Shown piece by piece: positions 8,908-17,410 of a stretch of DNA of 64,000 nucleotides (positions within the stretch are counted from its first letter, which is position 1; every line of letters begins with the position of its first letter). Origin of the DNA: Anaerolineae bacterium (GTDB lineage: Bacteria; Chloroflexota; Anaerolineae; 4572-78; J111); contig JAHDWA010000003.1 of the NCBI GenBank assembly GCA_023382535.1, positions 231,761 through 295,760 on the forward strand, given 5' to 3'. A model generated the notes under the pieces. It did no database searches and was not told the DNA's origin. It saw nothing but the letters and a program-made list of their open reading frames with translations. The position numbers were made by a program, and so were the translations under genes.

Positions 8908-9822
8908 ATGCAAGACCTGTATTCGGAGGTAGCGCACCGCGAGTGGAATCAGGCCCGCCGCAAGGCCCTGTGGCTGCAACTTCGCTCCAGCCTGAGCAGC
9001 AAAAAGATTGAGTTAATTGACTTTGGCCAACTCTCCCAACGATTCGACCTGGGGAACGCCGCTTATCAGGGCGTCCAGAAAATTCGGGTTGCTAAAATTA
9101 TGGGCAGCGTCGGGCGTTACCATGATTTTGTCCAGGCTTTTTTGCCCACCACCGAGAATATGCGCCATCGCTGGGAGAAAATTGCCACCCTTTACCTCGA
9201 CCCCTCCAGCCGGGGCCTGCCTCCCATTGAGGTATATCAGGTTGGCGACAGTTACTTTGTCTCCGATGGGAATCACCGGGTTTCGGTGGCCCGGCAACTG
9301 GGCTTGAAAGAGCTTGAGGCGCATGTTTGGGAATACCCCCAGCCCGTAGCTGGACTGGCTCCGGGCGTGGATATTGACAGCCTGTTGATTGAGGCGGAGC
9401 GGCGTGAATTTTTAGAGAAAACACATCTGGATGAACTGCGGCCCGGTCACAATATTCGCCTGACTGCGCCGGGCGGTTATCCGGACATGTTAAACCAGAT
9501 GGTCCATTACCAACAAGTTCTCAGCTTGATTGATGAAACAGAGGTATCCTACGAGCAGGCAGTGACGGCCTGGTATGACATGATCTATAAATCCACCGTG
9601 CTGCTCATCGAAAATGCCGGGGTCCTGAACATCTTTCCTCGCCGCACTGCCGCCGACTTCTTCATCTGGGCCAGGCAGCATCATCGCGAATTGGAAGAAC
9701 AGTACGGCCAGGCTGTCTTGATGGCAGACGCGGTTAAAGATATCAGGAAACAAAAGCGTTCCCCGGCCGTCATCCGCTTCTGGCACAGTTTTGGAGATTG
9801 GCTAAAACGCCGCCTCGGCTGA
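8908..9822 (+). CDS. ParB/Srx-like nucleotide-binding domain protein
   Basis: This 304-residue soluble protein contains GLPPIEVYQVGDSYFVSDGN followed by HRVSVARQLG near residues 95-130. That is the ParB/sulfiredoxin-fold signature, where a G-N-H-R motif binds nucleotide phosphates. The rest is helical and I recognise no DNA-binding domain, so a role in chromosome partition is not implied. The ATG at 8908 is preceded by GAAGGTAGG. It lies 34 bp after the large glycosyltransferase. Function unknown. Confidence 0.6.
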   Translation: MQDLYSEVAHREWNQARRKALWLQLRSSLSSKKIELIDFGQLSQRFDLGNAAYQGVQKIRVAKIMGSVGRYHDFVQAFLPTTENMRHRWEKIATLYLDPSSRGLPPIEVYQVGDSYFVSDGNHRVSVARQLGLKELEAHVWEYPQPVAGLAPGVDIDSLLIEAERREFLEKTHLDELRPGHNIRLTAPGGYPDMLNQMVHYQQVLSLIDETEVSYEQAVTAWYDMIYKSTVLLIENAGVLNIFPRRTAADFFIWARQHHRELEEQYGQAVLMADAVKDIRKQKRSPAVIRFWHSFGDWLKRRLG

Positions 9823-9831
9823 TCTTGAGGT

Positions 9832-9910
9832 AAGGTGACAGGCACTTTTTCCTTTTAGCAGGACGATTGAGGACAGCAAAGCTTAGCGCTAACCAGGCGC
9901 CTGTCACCTT
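9832..9910. repeat. Intergenic inverted repeat
   Basis: AAGGTGACAGGC (9832-9843) and its exact complement (9899-9910) bracket 55 bp in the gap between two genes. It can form a long stem-loop and may work as a terminator-like or mobile palindromic element. Confidence 0.5.
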
Positions 9911-9947
9911 TAGCTTGTTACAACTTTAATATATTTGAGAGGTTCTG

Positions 9948-12029
9948 TTGAAATTACACCGGATTATTTCTTATGGCTTAATGGCTGCCGGGACGATTGT
10001 CTCGGCCAGAGCCGCACTGAAACGCCAACAGTGGGAAGAATTTAATGTCCATGCGGCGATTATGCTGGATTGGGATGATGTCCAGGCCGTAGCCACCCGC
10101 GCTGCCTCCGTCTTTGCCGGAGCTGGAGAAAGCCAGGAGGCCATAGCCGGCCTGCTGCTGCGTTATCGTGAAAATGGCGCAACCCATCTGTCCATGCCCG
10201 AACTGACCCTCAGCCGTTTGCTGGCCAAAGGTGAAATGAGTGTTACCCAGGGTGCGAGCCAGAACCGGGTCTACCTGCAGGCCCAAAATGCAGCCCTGGC
10301 CGATCTGGTTACGGCGGAACTGCAGGCCCGTTTGCCTCACCTCAAACCCCTGCGCAGCGGAACCAAAACGCCGCTTGTATCGTTCCTCGGCGATCTGCCT
10401 TCTGTGGCCGAAGTTGGCCTGGGCTTCGATCCGGCCCATGCGGCGCTGGCTCGGAGGGCCGGTTTAGCCCTGGCAGCCCGGCCCATTGGTTACAGTTGGG
10501 TTCAGCCGGAAATGATCGAGCGCACCCTGGGCCAGGCGGCTGCCTTGGGAGCTAAGATCATCGCCTTCCAGGGTAGCCTCATCCCTGGTCACGAATTCAA
10601 GATGGAGCATACGGTCGCAGCCATGCGCCGGCATCACCTGACCTACGCCTATTTTAGCCGGAGCCGCCATCAAAAAGGTGACTGGTTTCTGGCCAAGAGT
10701 CTGGCCGAAGCGGGCCTGGTCATCCTGGCTCACGAATTTCAGCCGGAGGAACTATTGGAAGAAGACTGGTTTACCGCCTCCTATCGCTGGGCCACCCTGG
10801 TCAGCGAGGCCGGTATCCGGCTGTGCTCGGTTCGCTTCTTCCGCATATTACACGCGGCTGACCCGCTGGAGTCGGTAGCTTATGTCAAGGAGTTAGCCCA
10901 TGCTCTGGAACATGCCGGCCTGCTGCTGGACCACGCCGGCGCTGTTGACTTAACGGTCTATCAACCCCAGCGCGACGAAGTGGCCCTGGCCTCCGCCGGG
11001 CTGAGTATTGCCGGAGCGGCTGGCCTGGCCAGCGACCTCTTCCCCGTGCCGGACGGCCTCAAGCTGTTGAGTGTTGGGGTCAGTGCGTTAGCCTTGACCG
11101 GCCTGCCGTTTTGGGAAAAGGCGGAAGACAGCCATCACCATGACCATCACGACCATGGCCACGATCATGATCATGACCATTATCATGAACACGACCATGA
11201 GCATACCTATGACCACGACCATGAACATCCTCGCGATCACCATCACGACCATGAACACAGCCACAGCCACCCCTCGCCGACCGCCTACGCGCCCAAAGGA
11301 TTGGCCCTGGCGGCCTCGGTGTTTTACCCTGCGGCGGCGACGGCGCTTAACGGGGCAAACCCGGTCGGAGCAATGGCCCAGGCGCTGGCGGTCAGCGTTG
11401 CCGGGACGGCTGCCCTGAGCGCGACTACCGCCGAAACCGACTATCTTTTAGGGATCGAAGAATATCGCGGCTATAATCTTGATTGGCTCATCCCCCTGGG
11501 CCTGGCCGCAGGCAGCGCCCTCATAGATTTCCAAAATCGAAAATCTTGGCAAAGGCCCGCAAGCGAAATCGAAAATCCAAAATCTCCCTGGCGTTGGCTG
11601 CCGCTGGCCGGGGTTGCCCTGGCCGCCCTCGGAAGCCTGGGGAAGCGGAGCAACCCTGATGCGCCTGCCGCGCTGGACCGAGAGCACCGCCATGCCCATA
11701 CCCACCACCTGTCGGCCTTTCAGCGGGCCGTGGGCGACAGCAAAATGGCGCTCTCGCCGAGACCGCTGCGCAAATGGGCTTTGCTGGCTCCGCTGGGGGT
11801 GGCCAGCGCGTCAATCTTAAAACAGAGTAAGCAGGATGACCTGGCGGCACTGGCCCTGACTATCGCGGCGGCCGGCCAGATTGCCACGTTAACCGGGTTT
11901 CGCAACGGCCAGCGCCCGCTGTTGAAAACGTTAGAAGGGCGGGCTAAGGGTTGGGCTATCGGCGCTGTCCTGGCAGGACTTTTCTGGTTTGTTTTTGCGC
12001 TGCTGAGTCCAAAAAGTAATAAGGAGTAG
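9948..12029 (+). CDS. DUF5693-family protein with a long His/Asp-rich insertion
   Basis: This 693-residue protein resembles the DUF5693 family: an N-terminal span, then an alpha/beta domain with repeated blocks such as LLLRYRENGATHLSMPELTL and EVGLGFDPAHAALARRAGLA, and many C-terminal hydrophobic segments. Between about residues 394 and 441 it carries a run dominated by His, Asp and Glu (DHDHDHYHEHDHEHTYDHD is a sample), which should bind divalent transition metals. A smaller His cluster occurs near residue 585. The start is a TTG at 9948 with GAGAGG just upstream. Family members are often found near envelope-polymer genes, and a flippase follows. Molecular role unknown. Confidence 0.6.
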   Translation: MKLHRIISYGLMAAGTIVSARAALKRQQWEEFNVHAAIMLDWDDVQAVATRAASVFAGAGESQEAIAGLLLRYRENGATHLSMPELTLSRLLAKGEMSVTQGASQNRVYLQAQNAALADLVTAELQARLPHLKPLRSGTKTPLVSFLGDLPSVAEVGLGFDPAHAALARRAGLALAARPIGYSWVQPEMIERTLGQAAALGAKIIAFQGSLIPGHEFKMEHTVAAMRRHHLTYAYFSRSRHQKGDWFLAKSLAEAGLVILAHEFQPEELLEEDWFTASYRWATLVSEAGIRLCSVRFFRILHAADPLESVAYVKELAHALEHAGLLLDHAGAVDLTVYQPQRDEVALASAGLSIAGAAGLASDLFPVPDGLKLLSVGVSALALTGLPFWEKAEDSHHHDHHDHGHDHDHDHYHEHDHEHTYDHDHEHPRDHHHDHEHSHSHPSPTAYAPKGLALAASVFYPAAATALNGANPVGAMAQALAVSVAGTAALSATTAETDYLLGIEEYRGYNLDWLIPLGLAAGSALIDFQNRKSWQRPASEIENPKSPWRWLPLAGVALAALGSLGKRSNPDAPAALDREHRHAHTHHLSAFQRAVGDSKMALSPRPLRKWALLAPLGVASASILKQSKQDDLAALALTIAAAGQIATLTGFRNGQRPLLKTLEGRAKGWAIGAVLAGLFWFVFALLSPKSNKE

Positions 12030-12039
12030 TAAGTTTTAA

Positions 12040-12105
12040 CCACAAATTACACGGATTTCCACAAATCAAAGATTTCATATCTGTGTAATTTGTGAAATCT
12101 GTGGT
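12040..12105. repeat. Palindromic intergenic repeat
   Basis: ACCACAAATTACACGGATTT at 12040 pairs with an imperfect complement ending GAAATCTGTGGT at 12105. It fills the gap between the DUF5693 gene and the flippase. Very similar palindromes of the type 'tctgtgtaatttgtgaaatctgtggt' are common intergenic repeats in several bacterial phyla, as I recall. Confidence 0.6.
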
Positions 12106-12112
12106 AGTTTTA

Positions 12113-13366
12113 ATGAGTGTTTCTACTGACAAAGCTCGATTCAGCGCCCTGCGCAGCCTGTCTGCAGTGTCGCTCAACAAAGTGGTCCAGGTGGCCGGGC
12201 TGGCGGCCACTGTCGCTTTAGTTCCGCGTCTTTTTGGAGCGGAGGAGTATGGTCGCTTTGCCTTTGTGCTGTCGCTATCTTACCTGGGCCAGGTCTTGGG
12301 CGATTTTGGCACCCTGGATGTGCTGGGCCGCTTTGTACCGGGCATGACCTCCGGCGAGGCCGGGCGGCTTTATATGCGCACACTGGCTTTTAAGGTAATG
12401 GTCGGCGCTGCCTGTGGGCTTATTACGGCTGGTGTTGCGTTGGCCATGACCGAGTGGATGACGTGGACCTGGGCGGGCCTGACCGGCCTGGGCGTGGCGC
12501 TGCACATCGTGGCCTGGGTCCCTTTTCAATTTGCCCTGGGGCTTAACCGGGTGGGGACCTGGATGGCTGAGCAGGCCTGGCGGCAGTGGGCCTTGCTGCT
12601 GTTGCTGCTGACTCTGCTTCCACCTTGGGGCCTGGGGGGGGCGCTGATGGCCGTGCTGCTGATGGAAATTATTTTTTGTGGGTTGGGGGTTTGGTGGGTC
12701 CGCGATTACTGGCGCGGCGCCGATTTACGACTCGAATGGCCCTATCTGGCTGCCTATGTTCGCTTTGGGCTGACTTTTTTCCTGGCAAATTTAGCGGCGG
12801 TGGCCCTGTATCGCTCCGGCCCGGCGCTGGTCGAGCTGCTCACCGGCGACTCTAAAGAAACCGGTTATTTCAACCTGGCCCTGGGCCTCTTTTTGCTGGG
12901 GTATGTCACGGTCAGCCAGTTTGCCCAGGGGTTAATCCCGCTGCTGAGCAGTTTGCGAGCGGCGGGACAGATGGGCCAGGTGCGGCAGTGGCTGCGCAAC
13001 TTTGCCTTCCACGGCTGGTGGCTGAGCTGCCTGGGAGCGCTGGCGGTCTGGCTGCTGGCCAACGCGGCTGTGCCCCTGATTTTTGGGCCGGATTTTGCCG
13101 AGGCGGCGGTTTCGCTGAAGTGGATCAGCCTGGGGATGCCGCTGGCAACTTTGTTGTGGGCGGGAAATATACTGGCAACCGTGACGGGGCGGGGTCAGGT
13201 TAAATTTGGCGCAGCGCTCACAGCTCTGTTGACCTTCGGCGGGGTGGCGCTGGGATTAGTCCCGCATTATGGCGCAGCGGGTGCGGCCTTGGCCTTGAGT
13301 CTGGCTGTGACCGCCAATGTGGCTGTCTTGGGTGTCTATTTGTGGCCTTATTATGGAAGTCAATAA
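12113..13366 (+). CDS. Oligosaccharide flippase (MATE/MOP, Wzx-like)
   Basis: About 417 residues with roughly 12 hydrophobic segments. It starts with a basic, N-terminal amphipathic stretch (KARFSALRSLSAVSLNKVVQ) and AALVPRLFGAEEYGRFAFVL, characteristic of the polysaccharide-transport branch of the MOP flippase superfamily. Such proteins move undecaprenyl-linked glycans across the cytoplasmic membrane. The ATG at 12113 is preferred over an in-frame upstream GTG that lies inside the palindromic repeat. Its position after four glycosyltransferase genes fits an envelope-glycan pathway. Confidence 0.8.
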   Translation: MSVSTDKARFSALRSLSAVSLNKVVQVAGLAATVALVPRLFGAEEYGRFAFVLSLSYLGQVLGDFGTLDVLGRFVPGMTSGEAGRLYMRTLAFKVMVGAACGLITAGVALAMTEWMTWTWAGLTGLGVALHIVAWVPFQFALGLNRVGTWMAEQAWRQWALLLLLLTLLPPWGLGGALMAVLLMEIIFCGLGVWWVRDYWRGADLRLEWPYLAAYVRFGLTFFLANLAAVALYRSGPALVELLTGDSKETGYFNLALGLFLLGYVTVSQFAQGLIPLLSSLRAAGQMGQVRQWLRNFAFHGWWLSCLGALAVWLLANAAVPLIFGPDFAEAAVSLKWISLGMPLATLLWAGNILATVTGRGQVKFGAALTALLTFGGVALGLVPHYGAAGAALALSLAVTANVAVLGVYLWPYYGSQ

Positions 13367-13392
13367 AAATGTAATGGCCAAAGGAGGCGACC

Positions 13393-14952
13393 ATGATCTT
13401 TAAAAGCATTTATCCCGGTGTCATCATCCCCGAAGTTTCGCTGCCGGAGTTTGTGCTGCACCGGGCGCAGGAACTGGGGGACAAACCGGCCTTGATTGAC
13501 GGTCCCAGCGGCCGGACGCTGACCTATGGACAGTTGGCCGGGGCGGTGTCGAAGGCGGCGGCCGGGCTGGCGGCGCGCGGGTTTAAAAAAGGCGAGGTAT
13601 TTGCCATCTACAGTCCCAATCTGCCGGAGTATGCGGTTGCCTTTCTGGCCGTGGCCGCATTGGGGGGCATCAATACGACCATAAATCCCCTGTATACAGC
13701 CGGGGAATTGGCCAATCAACTGAATGACTGCCAGGCCAAATTTTTGCTTACCATCCCCCCCTTCATGGATAAGGCCCTGGAGGCGGCCAAAGAGGCCAAT
13801 ATTCAGGAAATTTTTGTTTTTGGCGAAGCTGAGGGTGCAACCCCCTTTGCCGCTCTACTGCAAAGCGGGGGCCAGACGCCCCAAGTGGAAATTGACCCGC
13901 GCCGCGACCTGATTGTGCTGCCTTATTCCAGCGGTACCACCGGCCTGCCTAAAGGAGTGATGCTGACCCATTACAACTTGGTGGCCAATATCTGCCAGTT
14001 CAAAGATATTGAAACCTATGGCGAAGCCGATACGCTGATTGGCGTGCTGCCTTTCTTTCATATCTACGGCATGACGGTTATCATGGGAGCCGCGCTGCAT
14101 AAAGGCGCTACGGTTGTGACAATACCCCGTTTTGATCTGGAACAGTTTCTGCAAATTATGCAGAATTATAACGTCACCTGGGCCTACCTGGTCCCGCCGA
14201 TTGTGCTGGCCCTGGCCAAGCATCCCTTGGTGGATAAATATGACCTCTCCAGACTCAAATCAATTCTCTCCGGGGCCGCGCCTCTGGGTAAAGATGTGAC
14301 CCAAGCCTGCGCCGCCCGCCTGAACTGCCTGGTCAGGCAGGGTTACGGACTGACCGAGACCAGCCCGGTAACTCATTTTACCCCCCCTGACCTGGGCCGT
14401 ATCAAGGATGGCTCTATTGGCCCGCTGGTAGCCGCCACCGAGTGCCAGATTGTAGATTACAACACTGACGCCGAACTCGGTCCCAACCAGGAGGGCGAAC
14501 TCTGGATACGCGGCCCGCAGGTCATGCAGGGCTATCTCAATCATCCCCAGGCTACCCAGGCGGCCATCAATCCCGAAGGCTGGTTCCGTACCGGCGATAT
14601 TGGCTACGCCGACGAGGATGGTTATTTTTACATTGTTGACCGGCTCAAAGAGTTGATCAAGTATAAAGGTCTGCAGGTCGCGCCGGCGGAATTGGAGGCT
14701 GTCCTGCTGACCCATCCGGCGGTGGCTGACGCTGCCGTCATTCCCAGCCCCGACGAAGAAGCCGGCGAAGTACCCAAGGCGTTTGTGGTCCTGCGCAGCG
14801 AAGCGACGCCGGAGGAACTCATGGCCTTTGCGGCCGAGAAGGTAGCCCCGCACAAGAAAATACGCCTGCTGGAGGTTATCGAGCAGATTCCCAAATCAGC
14901 CTCCGGCAAAATTTTGCGGCGGGTATTGGTGGAGCGGGAGCGGGGGAAGTAG
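13393..14952 (+). CDS. Acyl-CoA synthetase / 4-coumarate-CoA-ligase-like enzyme
   Basis: This 519-residue member of the ANL adenylating superfamily carries the P-loop YSSGTTGLPKGVMLTHYN near residue 177, the A5 motif QGYGLTETSPV near 317, the A8 hinge TGDIGYADEDGYFYIVDRLK near 400 and the C-terminal lysine motif PKSASGKILRR. All catalytic blocks are present, so it should activate a carboxylic acid with ATP and CoA. The length is normal for the 4CL/long-chain branch. A strong AAAGGAGG lies upstream of the ATG. The substrate cannot be read from the sequence. Confidence 0.85.
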   Translation: MIFKSIYPGVIIPEVSLPEFVLHRAQELGDKPALIDGPSGRTLTYGQLAGAVSKAAAGLAARGFKKGEVFAIYSPNLPEYAVAFLAVAALGGINTTINPLYTAGELANQLNDCQAKFLLTIPPFMDKALEAAKEANIQEIFVFGEAEGATPFAALLQSGGQTPQVEIDPRRDLIVLPYSSGTTGLPKGVMLTHYNLVANICQFKDIETYGEADTLIGVLPFFHIYGMTVIMGAALHKGATVVTIPRFDLEQFLQIMQNYNVTWAYLVPPIVLALAKHPLVDKYDLSRLKSILSGAAPLGKDVTQACAARLNCLVRQGYGLTETSPVTHFTPPDLGRIKDGSIGPLVAATECQIVDYNTDAELGPNQEGELWIRGPQVMQGYLNHPQATQAAINPEGWFRTGDIGYADEDGYFYIVDRLKELIKYKGLQVAPAELEAVLLTHPAVADAAVIPSPDEEAGEVPKAFVVLRSEATPEELMAFAAEKVAPHKKIRLLEVIEQIPKSASGKILRRVLVERERGK

Positions 14953-14977
14953 ACGGGAAGATTTAAGCTTAACTGGT

Positions 14978-15427
14978 ATGAATCAGAGAACTATAACCAT
15001 GCCCAATAGTAATGACATAACGGAATACGGTGTAGAGGCTATCATTGTCCCATATAAGAAACTTCTCCAAGCTCTTCTAACAAGCCCTCAACTTCCTTTC
15101 AATGAAAATTTGCACCGTTCGCTTCCTTCAGAGGGTGGAGTATATCGCATTTTTGAAAGTGATTCGGATTGGCAAAGTTCGATTTATATCGGCACAAGCA
15201 ATAACCTTCAGAATCGCATTTACCGGAGTCACTTTATGGGGATTCGGCAGGTCTCTACCTTCAAGCGAAAACTAATTAGGCAAGGGTGGTATGCTGACGA
15301 AAATGCTGTGAAACAATACTTAAAAGCTAGATGTAAGGTACAATTCGTAATTGTGGCCGACAAAATTAGTAGGATAGCTTTTGAACATTTTGCAGTAGCC
15401 ATATTGAAACCGAAATATAATGACTAG
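14978..15427 (+). CDS. GIY-YIG domain protein
   Basis: Residues 48-75 contain GGVYRIFESDSDWQSSIYIG and a following SNNLQNRIYRSH, which match the GIY-YIG nuclease core (G-x-Y, then Y-I-G, then the catalytic Arg of the helix). A C-terminal Glu (AFEHFAVAILKPKYND) matches the distal acidic residue and conserved K-P end. At 149 residues it is a stand-alone domain. The DNA is visibly more AT-rich than either neighbour, which suggests lateral arrival. The start is ATG 14978 or 14999. Confidence 0.65.
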   Translation: MNQRTITMPNSNDITEYGVEAIIVPYKKLLQALLTSPQLPFNENLHRSLPSEGGVYRIFESDSDWQSSIYIGTSNNLQNRIYRSHFMGIRQVSTFKRKLIRQGWYADENAVKQYLKARCKVQFVIVADKISRIAFEHFAVAILKPKYND

Positions 15428-15432
15428 AGATT

Positions 15433-16341
15433 ATGAATTTTAAACTTGAGATACAACATCTCCAACCTGACCCCCGTCCCCCGACCTCCGTCCCCGCCCA
15501 GATTCATCCTTCATCCCTCATCCTTCATCCTTCCTTTGTCCATGTTCCCGCCGGCCCGTTTATCTACGGCCCGGAAGTGACCTATGAGCGGCTGGAGCAG
15601 GCCCCGCCGCCCCGCCCGCGCCAAACGATGGAACTGGCTGAGTTTTGGATGGGGAAATACCCGGTGACGTATGCCGAGTGGTACCGATTTCTGGAAGCCA
15701 CCGGCTTTCGCTGGCCGGGCCGATGGTACGCGATCCGTTCCGGGTGGCGCGGCTGGCTGCGCCGTTTTGCCGCCGTCCCCAACTATCCGGCGGAGATGGC
15801 CGACTATCCTATGGTGGATGTCTCCCAGGCTGACGCGCTGGCTTACTGCGCCTGGTTGTCGGAGCAGTTGCAGGTCCACTGTACCTTGCCGGATGAGTTC
15901 CAGTGGGAAAAAGCCGCGCGCGGGACGGACGGGCGGACCTATCCCTGGGGAGAAGCGCTGCCCCGGCCCGAGCTGGCCCATCTGCGGGCCACGCACACGC
16001 TCAAGCTGGATTACTATTTTTACAACCTGTTTGTCCGGCCCCGGCCGGAATTGGCCCGCAGCGGCTGGTACTGGCGGATCGGCGCACCACTGCCGGTTGG
16101 GGCTATTCTGCAGAATGTGTCGCCTTACGGCTGCTGCGATATGGCCGGCAATATCTGGGAGTGGACGACCAGCCTGTACAATGAGAAGCTGCCCGGCTTT
16201 CACGTCGTCAAAGGCGGCTCGTGGGGCTACAGCCCGCAGCACACCGCCTGTCACTGTCGCAGCGCATGCAGCGTCACCACGCCGAGCGCGGATTACCGGG
16301 CGCAGGGAACGGGATTTAGGGTACTTATTGTTAACAATTGA
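15433..16341 (+). CDS. Formylglycine-generating-enzyme-like (SUMF1/FGE-sulfatase) domain protein
   Basis: Residues 35-300 form an FGE-sulfatase domain: FVHVPAGPFIYG, ELAEFWMGKYPVTYAEWYRF, LPDEFQWEKAARGTDGRTYP, DMAGNIWEWTTS and VVKGGSWGYSPQ, ending YRAQGTGFRVL. The fold is found in true formylglycine generators and in many C-type-lectin-like or effector proteins. A Cys-rich patch (CHCRSAC) lies where copper-binding cysteines sit in true FGEs, but I cannot confirm activity. The first 30 residues are encoded partly by heptanucleotide repeats (15504-15531), so the real start may lie downstream of them. No sulfatase gene is in the window. Confidence 0.75.
   Translation: MNFKLEIQHLQPDPRPPTSVPAQIHPSSLILHPSFVHVPAGPFIYGPEVTYERLEQAPPPRPRQTMELAEFWMGKYPVTYAEWYRFLEATGFRWPGRWYAIRSGWRGWLRRFAAVPNYPAEMADYPMVDVSQADALAYCAWLSEQLQVHCTLPDEFQWEKAARGTDGRTYPWGEALPRPELAHLRATHTLKLDYYFYNLFVRPRPELARSGWYWRIGAPLPVGAILQNVSPYGCCDMAGNIWEWTTSLYNEKLPGFHVVKGGSWGYSPQHTACHCRSACSVTTPSADYRAQGTGFRVLIVNN
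15504..15531. repeat. Heptanucleotide tandem repeat at a gene 5' end
   Basis: Four tandem 7-bp units (TCATCCT with one TCATCCC) lie in the N-terminal coding region of the FGE-like gene. They encode a Pro/Ser/Leu/His-rich stretch with no family counterpart. Confidence 0.7.
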
Positions 16342-16396
16342 TTGTTGACCATTGACTGTTGATAATTGTCAATTATTTCAAACCAGAGGCTAAAAA

Positions 16397-17410
16397 GTGA
16401 CATCTCCTGATCCATTAACCTTAGAAGCAACCTCCGACCGCTTGCGCCTGTTAGCCAGGAAGGGGTTTTTGAGCGAAGCGGGCTTAAATCAGGCCCTGAA
16501 ATTTGCCGGTTACCGGCCCGATATCCCAGCCTGGGAATGGTTTATCAATTATGCGCTGCTGCTCCTGGGCACTGCATTTGCCCTCAGCGGCATCTTCTTT
16601 TTCTTTGCTTACAACTGGAATGATTTGCCCCGGCTGGCTAAGTTTGGGGCAATTGAGGTCGCAATTGTAGTTGCGGCGGCTCTGGCTTACTATCAAGGGC
16701 TGCAGCGGCTGGTAGGACAGGTGGCGCTGCTGGCGGCGGCCATGCTGGTAGGCGTGCTGCTGGCAGTCTACGGGCAAAGCTATCAAACCGGAGCCGATGC
16801 CTACCAGCTTTTCCTGACCTGGGCCGGCCTGATTTTTGCGTGGGTGGTCATCAGTGCTTTTGGCCCGCTCTGGTTTTGTTGGTTGGTCCTGTTAAATCTC
16901 AGTCTGATTTTCTACTGGGACCAGGTGGTCGGTCAGGATGAGATCATCATGTTTGAACTGCTTTTCCTGCTGGATACCGTGGCGCTGCTGGCCTGGGAAT
17001 ACGGCTCCAGCCGCGGCCTGGCCTGGCTGAGAAGCCGCTGGATTCCCCGGTTAATTGCCCTGGCGGTCTTTGTGGTGCTGCTCTGGCCGGTTTTTGCCTT
17101 TGTTGATGCGGTCCAAAATGACGAGGTGGAGGGCGTCGCTCTAATTTTGGCGCCGATTCTCTATGTGGGTTTTATCGGCCTGGCTGCCTGGTTCTACGTC
17201 ACAAGAATTAAAGATCTCTTGATCTTAACGCTGGGCGCGTTGAGTTTGATCGTCGTGATTACGTATGTGCTGGTACAGATCATGGATCTCTTTAATGGAG
17301 ACGCCCTGGAATTTCTGTTTTTGGGCATCCTGGTGATTATGCAAGCGGCAGTGGCAGCTATCGGGCTGCGCTGGGTGGCTAATTCTTGGGAGAGGACGGG
17401 CCAGGCATGA
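16397..17410 (+). CDS. DUF2157 membrane protein
   Basis: This 337-residue protein has a soluble N-terminal head of about 50 residues (LLARKGFLSEAGLNQALKFA), then about nine membrane spans beginning FINYALLLLGTAFALSGIFF. This matches DUF2157. The start is a GTG at 16397. The stop overlaps the ATG of the DUF4401 gene (ATGA), so the two are translationally coupled. DUF2157, DUF4401 and GDYXXLXY proteins commonly occur side by side. Their function is unknown and presumed to be in the membrane. Confidence 0.8.
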   Translation: MTSPDPLTLEATSDRLRLLARKGFLSEAGLNQALKFAGYRPDIPAWEWFINYALLLLGTAFALSGIFFFFAYNWNDLPRLAKFGAIEVAIVVAAALAYYQGLQRLVGQVALLAAAMLVGVLLAVYGQSYQTGADAYQLFLTWAGLIFAWVVISAFGPLWFCWLVLLNLSLIFYWDQVVGQDEIIMFELLFLLDTVALLAWEYGSSRGLAWLRSRWIPRLIALAVFVVLLWPVFAFVDAVQNDEVEGVALILAPILYVGFIGLAAWFYVTRIKDLLILTLGALSLIVVITYVLVQIMDLFNGDALEFLFLGILVIMQAAVAAIGLRWVANSWERTGQA

